NCBI RefSeq assembly: GCF_900188255.1
Contig: NZ_FZNS01000010.1
Span: 96,697 to 160,696 of the forward strand
Origin: Hymenobacter mucosus
GTDB lineage: Bacteria > Bacteroidota > Bacteroidia > Cytophagales > Hymenobacteraceae
Length of the DNA stretch: 64,000 nucleotides
Direction of reading: 5' to 3'
In this document: positions 9,801 to 18,371 of the stretch, in pieces
Numbering within the stretch: the first letter of the stretch is position 1
How the letters are laid out: every line of letters begins with the position of its first letter
Notes under the pieces: generated by a model
The model's database searches: none
Seen by the model: only the letters and a program-made list of their open reading frames with translations
Told to the model about the DNA's origin: nothing
Program-made: the position numbers and the translations under genes

Positions 9801-11936
9801 CTTGTCATCCAGCACTATAATGGAGCCCCGCTGGGTGCCAATTCCACCCAGTTCCTGCACGGTTTGAAAGCGCTCGTGCATGGTTTTATCGGCCTGTTGT
9901 ACGGCCAGTATCAGCGGCCCCGGCTGGCCCTTCTCCTGCAGGGTCGGCATCTTTTCGGCCAGCGAAAGTGCCCCGTCCAGATTCTGACGGTCAACCCCGC
10001 GCAGGGGCAATATATTCCGCTCCTCTACCGCCCGGCTCAATTCCGTCAACCGGCTACCTGGTAGCGTCATGCCCTGCTGCTCCAGGTTCTTACCCAGCTC
10101 GCGGGTTGCCGAGCTGAATTCAGCCTTGCTTTCCTGTAACTGCCGCTCAGGCAGTTTCTGCACCTTCAGCGTGGCCAGGGCACCGGCCCCGCGGCGCTCC
10201 TGCGCGTGGGCCTCCGGCTCGGTCAGCGTAACGCCTGGCGCACGCCCGATAATCTCCAGCTGGGTATTGATGGCCTTCCGCTGGGGCTCGGGATCGGTTA
10301 CCAGGTATTGCGCCTGCAGCTGCGTAGTGCGGGCTCCAGTCGCCTCATTCACTTCCTGCTGCCGGTCCAGAATTCGCAATCCGGCCCGTTGCAGATCTTG
10401 TTCAATCTGGCCGGCCGCGCCGCCGCCGCGCTGGCGTTGATTCTGCTCGATGATTTCCAGCGTCACGGGCCGCTCGATGGGGGAAGGTGTCACCTGCAGG
10501 GCGGCCGGTACCGGCGCCTTGTCAAACCCGGCCTGCTCGCGGGCCCGCCGCAGACGTTGTTCCGTCAGCTGGTCGGTCAGATCCTGGTTATAGTCCTTAC
10601 TGCGGGCCGCTTCCCACACGAAAAAGCCGGGCGGCGTACGCTGAGCCTCTGGCAAGGAAGCCTCACGCTGGGTCTGCAACTCCTGCACTAGGCCCCGCAA
10701 CTGAGGTAACTGGTCGTTGGTAACGGTAACCCGGGCTACGGTCTGGTCGCTGCCCATGCGGACAACTTCGAGCGAAGCGGCCTGCTCGCCGCCCTCCTTC
10801 TTCCAGCCGTCTACTTTCTCCTGCAGGCCGGCCACGGCGGTACGCCCCTCGCGCTGACGCTCGGTTTCAAAGGTAATTTTCAGGTCCGTATGGTAGTCGC
10901 CGGCCCGCATGGCCCGCCACGTGACGTTCCCGCGTTGTTGCTCCGGCGTTTCGGCGCCAGCCTCCAGGGCCACATTTTGACGGGGTGCCCGGAAGTCATT
11001 CAGATAATTGAGGTTAAACCGTACCCCGGCCGCGTCGTTGTCGTTGGCCATCACAACCTCTTTTGGCTGCTGGCGGTCAATGACCTTCTGCATCAGCTCC
11101 ACCTGGCGCTGCGACACGGTGCCGCTGCTAGTCAGGTACATCGTATTCGGCCCACTGCCGCCCGGCTGTTCCAGTTGGTACTTGCTCATGGCGTCGATGG
11201 GACTCTCCCCAATAACGATGCGCTCAACCGCAGTGCCCTTGCCTTGGGTGGGGTGGCTGGCCCAGATACCATCTCGCGGACCGGGCATCTGCGACTTAAA
11301 ATTGTGGTTGCGCTCCTCGTAGGAGGAGAAACCACCCTCGTTGATGAGCGGAAATACCGTGTTCTTGTGCGGGCCATTCTGCCCGGTAAATACGCGGCCC
11401 GCAAAGGCTGGGGCATTAATGGTGTCGTCGCTCAGACCTCGTTCCCGCAGATAACTCTTATCGGTCAGGGCAGGCTGCACGCCCAGGGTCCGCTTCAGCA
11501 ACTCGTCGCGCCGCTCGCGGGGGTCCTCTGGCAATGACGCATCCGGGCCGCGTTCAGCCTGGCGGGTACGCGAGGGCTCGGGCCGTGAGGCCAGTTGCTG
11601 TCGGTCCTGCTCCGGGCCGCCTTCGCCCAGATACTGCCGCAGCTGCTGCCGCGTCTGGCCCAGATTCAGGCTGTCCCGGGTCTTAACAAAGTCGACAACT
11701 GAGCCGCTGTCTTTCGTGTCACGGGTATTCATGTACACGTCGCGGCCGTCCTTCTGGCTTACGATCAGTACTTCCCCGCCCTTCTCCAGCTTGTGCCAGG
11801 AGTCATTACGGGCCTTTTCGGTTAGCTCGTACCCGTAGCGGCTCGTGGCCAGGGGTACGATGGGAATCTGGTCTTTGAAGCGTTCCAGCTCCGAATCATC
11901 ATTGGGCCGCGCGCGGCCTCCCGTCGGGGTATTCAT
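6900..11936 (-). CDS. Giant TOPRIM primase-like protein with C-terminal repeat array
   Basis: The product is 1678 residues. The N-terminal ~100 residues (FKDQIPIVPLATSRYGYEL, then a WHKLEKGGEVLIV strand) resemble the DUF3991/CHC2-replacement region of plasmid primases but contain no cysteine, so no zinc finger. A TOPRIM domain follows, with the catalytic Glu in GESPIDA (residue ~244) and Asp in NDNDAAG (~299/301). From about residue 330 on, at least eight degenerate units of 75-95 residues repeat. Each has a pattern of a strand with DD or similar, a helix ending in GA.V, a strand such as VSYHT, and a helix ending in GI.V.E. A Glu/Gln/Arg-rich coiled coil (EREARRQAELRRQQAEQELQ type) interrupts them near residue 1010-1060. 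Likely role: priming or strand processing after transfer, with the repeats as a DNA- or protein-binding filament. A palindrome copy lies 71 bases upstream. Confidence 0.8.
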   Translation of the reverse strand: MNTPTGGRARPNDDSELERFKDQIPIVPLATSRYGYELTEKARNDSWHKLEKGGEVLIVSQKDGRDVYMNTRDTKDSGSVVDFVKTRDSLNLGQTRQQLRQYLGEGGPEQDRQQLASRPEPSRTRQAERGPDASLPEDPRERRDELLKRTLGVQPALTDKSYLRERGLSDDTINAPAFAGRVFTGQNGPHKNTVFPLINEGGFSSYEERNHNFKSQMPGPRDGIWASHPTQGKGTAVERIVIGESPIDAMSKYQLEQPGGSGPNTMYLTSSGTVSQRQVELMQKVIDRQQPKEVVMANDNDAAGVRFNLNYLNDFRAPRQNVALEAGAETPEQQRGNVTWRAMRAGDYHTDLKITFETERQREGRTAVAGLQEKVDGWKKEGGEQAASLEVVRMGSDQTVARVTVTNDQLPQLRGLVQELQTQREASLPEAQRTPPGFFVWEAARSKDYNQDLTDQLTEQRLRRAREQAGFDKAPVPAALQVTPSPIERPVTLEIIEQNQRQRGGGAAGQIEQDLQRAGLRILDRQQEVNEATGARTTQLQAQYLVTDPEPQRKAINTQLEIIGRAPGVTLTEPEAHAQERRGAGALATLKVQKLPERQLQESKAEFSSATRELGKNLEQQGMTLPGSRLTELSRAVEERNILPLRGVDRQNLDGALSLAEKMPTLQEKGQPGPLILAVQQADKTMHERFQTVQELGGIGTQRGSIIVLDDKAGQENRAVQVWKDLKAEGAGVGNIVQREAATGIMERKIDFKYDPTPGSTVAGVEAVLRAAERSPGVVVEEPAQGRQVRQLAANTFNLEEQGGGRAVNSLRNAYPSNSAEWVTYAVTSTAPAGSPELKDQTEAIKKAGGVVVPLAGQGQGEQTQLVSFHLQDPRLGAISEATRQMSENGGNRYDVERRIAVGEAGGWAAGLVRLTEAQDAATRTPQILDDLRANGVLIQDQRRLEAPSGFVREEVRIAYQTEQNPLGVANVLDALKRSPGIEVEEASRQQQAREALAAVERERQVALQAQEEARQAELRRQQAEQELQRQRAEQQRQANSPEAQRQREQEDRALTSGILLAAAAEQQNNGQQKAPTFDLANDQQRSPAIEHPYRYAEINMAAVGYNDDKLRVMRKEFEQAGASVTAIEPHRDLAGRDQLRIMVGYRIDQPELPQITEQLRTAQQADTVLYKERGGQAMERSYELERREREPGVSLSFAPEAARSAEPARETTVAGHQGMNQAEKVQQTRDYYPAEGWKTQVLRERRDDELAPVVPKLVTAGAQIGGTVPDGAGGREMTVSFHPAAVRQDKVLEVIETHRAAREVAGPMPAAAPAASAERTPERAAEPAPVRAPERVVEAAPVQQPAVATTTTSVSEQPFRHVGISVVDEAGQQRAQQLREELQKQGASVTELQKKDPGQELSRSTFTASYAVSPQSAGIAQALEVAGRQPGVSLQEPLEQQRERQKQFGGEVPAISGTAVAPASGYTAGPPQGPGQWQQGVVLIRDTDEERNRTATVRDALQKAGAQVGAGGERNDGVQGGAIRYSYHTQQENLEKVNKVLDQAEKSEGIVVKEQKPQQPGPELEPRNGKFNQAIISIDDTPEKGKARAETIGGELSKGGAIVGEAKVVGNHIEMPVSYHTKAPNIQHINDTLDKAANSSGIQVKENGEDRGARLQGARDVAQERATAGAAMERERS

Positions 11937-12006
11937 GGGCAGTTGGGATAAGTGAGAAAATGGACATTAGGTAGACAATACTACGCAAAGCCATGCCCTT
12001 TACCAC

Positions 12007-12024
12007 GCAATTAATCTTGATTGC
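12007..12024 (-). promoter_or_regulatory. Degenerate copy of the plasmid palindrome before the primase gene
   Basis: GCAATTAATCTTGATTGC keeps both outer arms of the 18-bp dyad with four changed central bases. It lies 71 bases upstream of the minus-strand start at 11936. Confidence 0.35.
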
Positions 12025-12095
12025 TAACTTGCGACTAGAAAAAGTTGCGTAAAGTCTTTTTTGAATCGGTTTTTTCGCATCTTTGGCAGCGCATA

Positions 12096-12113
12096 GCAAT
12101 CATATTTAATCGC
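12096..12113 (+). promoter_or_regulatory. 18-bp palindrome before the tra operon
   Basis: GCAATCATATTTAATCGC is one of the well-conserved copies. It sits just before the first plus-strand gene of the conjugation operon and only 83 bases from the divergent copy at 12007, so it may control both directions. Confidence 0.55.
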
Positions 12114-12122
12114 ATCAAAGCC

Positions 12123-12428
12123 GTGAACCCCTATGTCTATCTGATTCTCGCCGGCTGGCTGTCCGGTATGGGCATTGTGGTCTATGTGGTATTCGACAGA
12201 ATACGCCGTGCTGCCCACAAAAGGGAACTAGACAAGCGTTTGGCCGCCCTTAATCCCCCACCGCCCGGTCAGAATCATGACTCGCTGCCCCGCACCACTT
12301 ACCGCCTCGAACCGGCCCTGCCGCCCCACAAGGAAAACCAAGCTGAGAAGTACGCTGAGTACCAAGCCCAGCAGGCGAAGTGGAAACTCTGGCAGCAGCT
12401 AAAGAAGCAACCATTACCGAAGGCTTAG
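12123..12428 (+). CDS. Small membrane-anchored protein at the head of the tra operon
   Basis: GTG at 12123 is preferred because the longer ORF from 12045 would run through the palindrome. The 101-residue product starts MNPYVYLILAGWLSGMGIVVYVVF, a single N-terminal membrane anchor, followed by a basic stretch (RIRRAAHKRELDKRL) and a Pro- and Lys-rich tail rich in Gln/Tyr. Its position suggests an accessory role in conjugation. No family is recognised. The true start could be elsewhere, since it lies only 9 bases after the palindrome. Confidence 0.5.
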   Translation: MNPYVYLILAGWLSGMGIVVYVVFDRIRRAAHKRELDKRLAALNPPPPGQNHDSLPRTTYRLEPALPPHKENQAEKYAEYQAQQAKWKLWQQLKKQPLPKA

Positions 12429-12439
12429 CCTTCATAGAA

Positions 12440-12496
12440 GTTCCATTTTTTCACCCTTTACCCTTTTCACATTTTTTTCACTTTTTCACTTTTATC
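12440..12496 (+). promoter_or_regulatory. Pyrimidine-rich leader of traE
   Basis: The bases before the traE ATG are nearly all C and T (TTTTCACCC, TTTCACATTTTTTTCAC, TTTTTCACTTTTATC) with no purine-rich Shine-Dalgarno site. Similar CACTTTT-type leaders precede 29898 (minus), 44746 (minus) and 21288 (plus). Confidence 0.45.
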
Positions 12497-12937
12497 ATGA
12501 ACACTGTTCTAAGCAAAATCTCGCAAGGCTGGGCCCGGGCAAAGGGTGCTACCGAGACTGTTGCCGCTGAAGCAACGGTTGCCTTCCACAAAGCGCAGCA
12601 CCAGACTCACAACATGAGCAAGTGGGACAAGCGCATTTATGGCACCCTGATGATTCTGGGTGGCTTCATGGGCCAGGCCAACGCTCAGGGCGGCGTAGGT
12701 TCCACCCTGACCTCCTTCAAGGCCACGGTACTGCTCATCGCTCAGGGCATTTTCGCCGTGTTCCTGATGATTGGCCTGGTTAAGACCGCTAAGAAGTTCA
12801 TCGGCGGCGAACCTGACGCTATGACTTCGATGATGTGGCTGGCGGGTGGCGTGCTCCTGTTCTGGGGCTTCAACTCCCTCAAACAGCAAATCGTGGGCAA
12901 CACCGGTAACAGCGGTGGTGGCGGTAACGTGGACTAA
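12497..12937 (+). CDS. traE: TraE-like conjugation protein (DUF4134)
   Basis: The ATG at 12497 gives 146 residues. A longer ORF from 12380 is rejected because it overlaps the preceding gene and its extra part translates the pyrimidine leader. Two membrane segments, about residues 70-93 (FKATVLLIAQGIFAVFLMIGLV) and 108-125, with an alanine- and glycine-rich segment GGFMGQANAQGGVGS before them, match the Bacteroidota TraE (DUF4134) family, a small membrane component analogous to VirB2/VirB3. Its position directly before TraF and TraG is the canonical order. Confidence 0.8.
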   Translation: MNTVLSKISQGWARAKGATETVAAEATVAFHKAQHQTHNMSKWDKRIYGTLMILGGFMGQANAQGGVGSTLTSFKATVLLIAQGIFAVFLMIGLVKTAKKFIGGEPDAMTSMMWLAGGVLLFWGFNSLKQQIVGNTGNSGGGGNVD

Positions 12938-13003
12938 TTGAATCCGGGAGTAGGGCGGCACCTGCGTCGCCCTACCCTACTTCATTTTTTACATCACGTT
13001 TCG

Positions 13004-13327
13004 ATGCGCTCCTACAAAAGCATTGAAAGGCCGGCCCAAGTTCTCGGAATGGATATCCAGAGCTTGGGCCTTGTCTTTGGCCTAGTAATCGGTGGCGGAA
13101 TGCTCCTGGCCCTGGTCAGCATGGGCACTACAGTAAATCCGCTTGTCTACCTGGTTCTGATCGTGACGGCGGTAGGGCTATTCTTTACCCTCCGGTACCT
13201 CAATAAGAACCGTCCCCCAGGCTTTTTGATGGGCTACGTCAGCTACCATCTCCGCCAACCTAAACGCCTCACCATAGGCATCAACCATGTTCAAAAGCAA
13301 AAAGGTAAAGCAGGGCGGGCTAAATGA
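13004..13327 (+). CDS. traF: TraF-like conjugation protein (DUF4133)
   Basis: ATG at 13004 is chosen over a TTG at 12938. The product has 107 residues, begins MRSYKSIERPAQVLGMD, has two adjacent membrane segments (about residues 22-42 and 47-65) and ends in a basic tail. This is the VirB3-like TraF/DUF4133 family that docks the VirB4 ATPase. The last 41 bases overlap the start of traG in another frame, indicating translational coupling. A GC-rich hairpin (TAGGGCG with CGCCCTA) lies in the spacer before it. Confidence 0.8.
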   Translation: MRSYKSIERPAQVLGMDIQSLGLVFGLVIGGGMLLALVSMGTTVNPLVYLVLIVTAVGLFFTLRYLNKNRPPGFLMGYVSYHLRQPKRLTIGINHVQKQKGKAGRAK

Positions 13328-15926
13328 TGCCCACCCGGTGTATCTCTACGAGAACCATAAGCTCGTGCTGAAGGATGGCCGGGTTGGGGTGGCCTTTAAG
13401 CTCAATCCGGTGGAAATGGAGCTATGGGACCCCGACCAGTATACTGCCTGCCACGCGGCCTTTCAGGCGGCATTAAAGGTACTGCCGCCCGGTACCGTCG
13501 TGCAGAAAACCGACGTGTACTATGACCGTCCGTATGTGCACCCCCCAGCGGCCGGCCACTACTTCTCCCAGCGTATGGGCCAGTACTTCGGCAACCGGAT
13601 GGTACTCTACCATTCGCCGTACCTGTTTCTGAGCTTTGCGCCCGTTTCGGCTAAAGCCAACGGCAAAGCCAGTGGTAAAAAAGCCAAGCCTCCGCGTCCG
13701 GTATCGGCCTTGAACGCGCTGATCAACAACGTGGATCAGAAGCTACCCGATAACCCGTTTGAGTCGGTGGCGCAGACGCTGGCCATGGCCGACCAGTATA
13801 CCCAGGAATTTATCCAGGCCATGCGGGGGGTTCCCGACATTACGCTGGAGCGGCTGGATGAAAACCAGATCCGCGGCCTGTACCTCCAGTTCCTGAACCT
13901 GGACTTTGACCGCCAGCCCGAACACTACGAGCGGGAAATCTACAACGAGGTGGGTACGCTGGCCGTCGGAGAGCAAAAGGTGTCGTGCGTAAGTCTCACG
14001 GGTCAGGGCCTGCAGATGTTTCCCTGCGTGCGCAACAATTACGGTGTGACTTCGCCCATGCTGTACCCGCTGACGCACTTTTTGGCCATTCCGCACATTC
14101 TGACCCAATCCATTCAGATTGTCGACACAAAGGCAGAACTGGAAGCGCTGGACCGCGACAAAACGATCAACAAGTCCCTTTCCAAGCTGGCCACCCAGGA
14201 CAACCACCTGCGCGTAGCTGAAATTGATTCGTTCGCTGCGGAAGTACGGGCAGAAGGCAAGCAGCTCTGCAAGCTGCACGTGAGCCTGCTGACTTGGGAA
14301 ACCCAGGATGCGCTGCGGAAAGAAAACATCGAGAAGGCCGCCGCGGCAATGCGCTCGATGTTCAGCTCCGAGGCTGCCGTAGAAAATTTCCTGACGCTGC
14401 CCCTGTTCTTTTCAGCCCTGCCCTGCAACGGTTACCAGGTGCCGGACCGCTGGCTGCCGACGACAACCGACCGCGCGGCCTGCTACGTGCACTGGACGAC
14501 TACCTACAGATCGGCTCGCACCGGGGAGTATATCTGTGACCGGTTCCGGAATCTGATTCGCATCAACCTGTTCGACGTTAGCCAGGATAACCAGAACAGC
14601 TTGACCATTGGCCCTTCCGGCTCGGGCAAAAGCTACACGATGGGCAATTTCATTGCCCAGCGCTTTGAGAACGGTGCCCGGCAGATCATCATTGACGTGG
14701 GCGGCTCCTACCGCAACGTCTGCCAGTCGCTCAACGGGCCGGATTTTGACAAGTCGTACTTCGAGTATGACCCTGCCAACCCGATTGAGTTCAACCCCTT
14801 CTTCGTCCCCCGGGACGCGGAACACAAATGGCTCTACGCTGACGAAAAACTCAATTTCCACCTGGCCCTGCTCACGGCGCTATGGAAGTCGGGGAAGGAC
14901 GGCGTGCTAAGCAAATCTGAGCGGGCTATTCTTTCGCGCTTCCTGCAGGACTACTACGCCACGCTCAACAAGTCCGACAAGCTGGGCCACCATGACGAGG
15001 ACTATCCCGGCATGCAGAGCTTCTACCAGTTCGTGCAGGACTACCATGAGCGCATGACGCGCAAGCTTACGCCAGTTGAGCTGGAGCAGGAAGATCCGTT
15101 GTTCTGGAAGCAACGCGAGCAGTACCGCAAGGACTCGGCCTACATCCAGATGGACGAACTGTTTCTGGTGCTGGGGGAATACATTGAGGGCGGGCGTTAC
15201 GCCAAGGTACTCAACGCCAAGCTGGACGTGGATTTGTCGGACTACCGCCTGATCAGCTTCGACATGCTGCGCGTCAAGGCTGACCCGACCTTATACCCGG
15301 TGGTGGCCATGCTTATTACGGAACTGTCGCTGGACCTGTTCCGCAAGTTCCCGCATGATGTGAAGTACATCCTAATGGATGAGGCCTGGTCGATGCTCAG
15401 CGGCGCCCTGGAGGACTTCATTGTGAATATGTACCGCACCATTCGGAAAACGAATGGCAGCATTGGCATTATCACGCAGGGTATCAAGGAAATCGTGGAT
15501 TCCCCGATTGGCTACACGCTGATTGACAACTCGGCCACGAAAATCATCCTGCGCCACACCAACGAGGCCAGCCTGGAGCGTCTGGAAAAGCCCCTGGGTT
15601 TCTCGACCCACGAAATGAGCCTGATTCGCTCCATTCAGTCAGGGGAGGGCTGGCGCCAGTTCCTGATCAAGCAGGGGCCGGTAGCCAAGATCTACACCCT
15701 CGAAGCGGCCCCTCAGCTGAACGCTATTCTCAGCTCCCGCGCCGCCGACCGCAACCTGCTCAACAGCCTGGTAACCCATTACCAGCGCAATCGGCCGGTA
15801 CTGGTCTTGGACCCGGCTACGGGCCGGCCTAAGCTCGGCCCGGATGGGCTGCCGGAGTACTCAACCATTGTCGAGCAGCGGCTTGATTTCGCTGTGGATG
15901 AATTCGTTTCCTCGCAATCTAAGTAA
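13287..15926 (+). CDS. traG: TraG-like VirB4 family conjugation ATPase
   Basis: This 879-residue T4SS energiser is the largest protein of the operon. The Walker A motif is TIGPSGSGKSYTMG (about residue 440) and Walker B is VKYILMDEAWSML (about residue 690), followed by NMYRTIRKTNGSIGIITQGI, the usual VirB4 arginine and sensor region. The N-terminal half is the family's less conserved membrane-proximal domain. In Bacteroidota conjugative elements this protein powers pilus-like assembly and substrate passage at the inner membrane. It starts within traF and is followed 6 bases later by traJ. Confidence 0.95.
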   Translation: MFKSKKVKQGGLNDAHPVYLYENHKLVLKDGRVGVAFKLNPVEMELWDPDQYTACHAAFQAALKVLPPGTVVQKTDVYYDRPYVHPPAAGHYFSQRMGQYFGNRMVLYHSPYLFLSFAPVSAKANGKASGKKAKPPRPVSALNALINNVDQKLPDNPFESVAQTLAMADQYTQEFIQAMRGVPDITLERLDENQIRGLYLQFLNLDFDRQPEHYEREIYNEVGTLAVGEQKVSCVSLTGQGLQMFPCVRNNYGVTSPMLYPLTHFLAIPHILTQSIQIVDTKAELEALDRDKTINKSLSKLATQDNHLRVAEIDSFAAEVRAEGKQLCKLHVSLLTWETQDALRKENIEKAAAAMRSMFSSEAAVENFLTLPLFFSALPCNGYQVPDRWLPTTTDRAACYVHWTTTYRSARTGEYICDRFRNLIRINLFDVSQDNQNSLTIGPSGSGKSYTMGNFIAQRFENGARQIIIDVGGSYRNVCQSLNGPDFDKSYFEYDPANPIEFNPFFVPRDAEHKWLYADEKLNFHLALLTALWKSGKDGVLSKSERAILSRFLQDYYATLNKSDKLGHHDEDYPGMQSFYQFVQDYHERMTRKLTPVELEQEDPLFWKQREQYRKDSAYIQMDELFLVLGEYIEGGRYAKVLNAKLDVDLSDYRLISFDMLRVKADPTLYPVVAMLITELSLDLFRKFPHDVKYILMDEAWSMLSGALEDFIVNMYRTIRKTNGSIGIITQGIKEIVDSPIGYTLIDNSATKIILRHTNEASLERLEKPLGFSTHEMSLIRSIQSGEGWRQFLIKQGPVAKIYTLEAAPQLNAILSSRAADRNLLNSLVTHYQRNRPVLVLDPATGRPKLGPDGLPEYSTIVEQRLDFAVDEFVSSQSK

Positions 15927-15932
15927 TCAGCT

Positions 15933-17510
15933 ATGCTCCTTACCCTACTTCTCTCGGGCATCGGCGGGGACCTGAACGTACAGATTTCCCAGGCTGCTTA
16001 TGATATGACCCGCAATGTTATCGTGCTGCTGATGTCCTCTGTGGTGCCTATCATGATGACCATTACGCTAGTCACGACTATTGGCCGGGGGTATCTGAGC
16101 GGACAGTCGCTGCAGATTGATCTAGCCCCCCTATTCAAACTCATTCTCATTGCGGGCTTTTTGCTTTCCTACCGGACAATAATGCCCAAAGTAGGGGATT
16201 CGGTCTACTGGATCTCGCGGGCGGTAACGGGTAACGGGGCGCAGGCGCAGGCTTACACTACGCTGGAAAATTTGAAGCCGAAGCCGCCCGGCACGGCTAC
16301 CCCGCCGCCGCCTACCACCGTAGCGAATGGCACTCAGGATCAGCCGTCGGTTATCTCCGGCCTGGCCGACAAGATTGCTTCGATTGCTGGCTCTATCGGG
16401 GGCTTTTCGTTTCGGCAGTGGCTACTGGAGCTGGCCACGGGTACCATTGCTCAGCTCATTCAGGTCTGCATGTTGTTCATTCAGGCCTTTCTGGCGGCCT
16501 TCCTATTTGTGGTCGGGCCCATTGCCTTTACCCTCTCGATGCTGCCCGGCTTCGGAGGGTTAATGAAATCGTGGTTTCAGTCTTACCTGAGCGTGCATCT
16601 ATGGACGGTCACGTTTGCCATCATCAACAAGCTGTTTGCCCAGTATTCGGCCGCAATGGCGGCGCTGGCCGCCTCTAAAATCACGACGGTTGACCAGTAT
16701 TTTGCCCAGTACGCCTCGGATGGTCAGTACCAGGTAGCGTGCATCATCTTCATCATCATGTACCTGATGGTGCCCTACATGACGAGCTTGGTTGTCGGCT
16801 CCTCAGCAGCACAAAGCTTTGTTGGCGCAGCGGCTGGCCTGGTAGCCTCCCGGGCAGCTATGGGGGCCGGTAAAGCGGCCGGCGGCGCAGTTAATGCCCT
16901 GGGAAGTGGTGCTTCCGCCGTTGGGTCGGCCATGGCCAGCGATATGCGGGGTGCCGGCGCAGCTATGAATACCGCTATGGGCGGATTCGGGGGCTTCGGT
17001 GGGGGCGGGGGCGCAGCTTCCGCCGCTGGTTCCGGGGCGGGCATGTCAATGGGGGTTGCTCCCATGATGCCAGGCGCCGGGGCCTCCAACGGCTCGGCCC
17101 GCACGGCCGCCAGCTACGCCACGTACTCCCCGCCTCCGCAGCTGGGTGCTCCCTCCTCTGCGCCTGGGGGTTCGGGTGGCTCCTGGGGCTCGGCAGCCCC
17201 TTCCAATCCGGGGGCCCCGAACCACATGGTCAACTTGGGCAGCTCCGGCACTATGCGCGGGGTAGCCAATGGCACGGGCCAGGTTGGTGCAGCAGCCGGC
17301 GGCTCCGCAGCCGGTTCAGCTGCTCAGGCCGCGCTGCCTGGCCCTCCTACCGTTTCTGCGCCTTCTTCCAGCGTCGCCCGCTACCAGGGCGGCTCCGATG
17401 AGGGCACCGGCGCGGTCGACGTAACCGGCGGCTCGGATGGCGGCAAGCCTCAGCCGCCCATGCTCATAGCTCCAGGCCTCGGCCGGGGCGGTTCAGGTGG
17501 CTCCTTTTAA
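15933..17510 (+). CDS. traJ: TraJ-like polytopic inner-membrane protein (VirB6 type)
   Basis: The 525-residue protein has about six or seven membrane segments in its first 300 residues, for example VIVLLMSSVVPIMMTITLV, LFKLILIAGFLLSY, VCMLFIQAFLAAFLFVVGPIAF and CIIFIIMYLMVPYM, with a central aromatic loop before them (GGFSFRQWLLELATG). This matches TraJ, the VirB6-like channel component. The last ~220 residues are almost wholly Gly, Ala, Ser and Pro and likely disordered; this tail is much longer than in CTnDOT TraJ. It follows traG with 6 bases between stop and start. Confidence 0.85.
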   Translation: MLLTLLLSGIGGDLNVQISQAAYDMTRNVIVLLMSSVVPIMMTITLVTTIGRGYLSGQSLQIDLAPLFKLILIAGFLLSYRTIMPKVGDSVYWISRAVTGNGAQAQAYTTLENLKPKPPGTATPPPPTTVANGTQDQPSVISGLADKIASIAGSIGGFSFRQWLLELATGTIAQLIQVCMLFIQAFLAAFLFVVGPIAFTLSMLPGFGGLMKSWFQSYLSVHLWTVTFAIINKLFAQYSAAMAALAASKITTVDQYFAQYASDGQYQVACIIFIIMYLMVPYMTSLVVGSSAAQSFVGAAAGLVASRAAMGAGKAAGGAVNALGSGASAVGSAMASDMRGAGAAMNTAMGGFGGFGGGGGAASAAGSGAGMSMGVAPMMPGAGASNGSARTAASYATYSPPPQLGAPSSAPGGSGGSWGSAAPSNPGAPNHMVNLGSSGTMRGVANGTGQVGAAAGGSAAGSAAQAALPGPPTVSAPSSSVARYQGGSDEGTGAVDVTGGSDGGKPQPPMLIAPGLGRGGSGGSF

Positions 17511-17594
17511 GCCGCATTCACTCCTTCAAATTTCACCTTCGGAAGCCTGGGCAGTCGGGAAGATAAGCCCCAGGTTCCCCAACTCAACAGCGAA

Positions 17595-18305
17595 ATGAGC
17601 AACCTCAAAGACTTAAACCAAACTTACTCGTCGATGCGCCTGGTGGCGCTGGCTGCCGTGGGCCTGGCCATTGTAACGATGGTCGTTAGCGGCGGGCTGG
17701 TATTTCATGCCTACGGCGTCGTGGGCCAGCGCGTGTACGTGGTAGGCAATGGTGGTTCTACGGCAATGGCCTTGGCCGAATCACCGGAAGATCATACTGA
17801 ATACGAGATGCGCAACCTGGTCCGCACCTTCGCCCTGAATATGTTCGGCCACGACCAGTACACGTTCAAGAACAACCTGAATACGGCTCTACCCCTCATT
17901 GATGATATGGGCGGCCGTCTGCTTTACGATGGGTTTAAAAAAGGCGCTGTACTCGACAACTACATCAAGTTCGGGGCACGCACTACGGCCAGTGTGGATA
18001 GCATTGTCCTCGATACCAATACGCTGCCGGTCAAGGGTCGCCTCTACATCCGGCAAAAGGCCTTTATCGGGGACCGGCAGAGTAAGTCGATGCCCATGGG
18101 CATGAGCTTCGAGCTGACCAATACCCACCGCAGCAACTTCAACCCCTTTGGGTTGATGATTACCCGCTTCAACTATATCCCCTACAATCCGGAAGCCTCC
18201 GAGAAAGAGAAGCGGATACTGCAGGCTCAGAAGGACCGCGACGATGCCCAACTCCAGCAGGCCAAAGTTGAAGCGGAGGAAGCCCAGAAAGAAGCCGCCC
18301 AATAA
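17595..18305 (+). CDS. traK: TraK-like conjugation protein (VirB8 type)
   Basis: The 236-residue bitopic protein has a short cytoplasmic N-terminus, one membrane segment at about residues 15-40 (MRLVALAAVGLAIVTMVVSGGLVF) and a periplasmic domain ending with SFELTNTHRSNFNPFGLMITRFNYIPYN, typical of TraK. A charged Glu/Ala/Lys-rich helix forms the C-terminus. VirB8-type proteins nucleate the periplasmic bridge between inner- and outer-membrane complexes. It is preceded by an 84-base spacer without a clear promoter, so it is probably read through from traJ. Confidence 0.85.
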   Translation: MSNLKDLNQTYSSMRLVALAAVGLAIVTMVVSGGLVFHAYGVVGQRVYVVGNGGSTAMALAESPEDHTEYEMRNLVRTFALNMFGHDQYTFKNNLNTALPLIDDMGGRLLYDGFKKGAVLDNYIKFGARTTASVDSIVLDTNTLPVKGRLYIRQKAFIGDRQSKSMPMGMSFELTNTHRSNFNPFGLMITRFNYIPYNPEASEKEKRILQAQKDRDDAQLQQAKVEAEEAQKEAAQ

Positions 18306-18315
18306 TCGCCGCTCC

Positions 18316-18337
18316 ACCGGGGCCTGCGGGCCCCGGT
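18316..18337 (+). other. GC-rich hairpin between traK and traN
   Basis: ACCGGGGCC and GGCCCCGGT form a 9-bp stem with a 4-base loop right after the traK stop. No T-run follows directly, so it is more likely an mRNA-stabilising or attenuating hairpin than a full terminator. Confidence 0.4.
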
Positions 18338-18371
18338 GCTAATCCTCAACTCACTTTTTACTCCCCAACTC

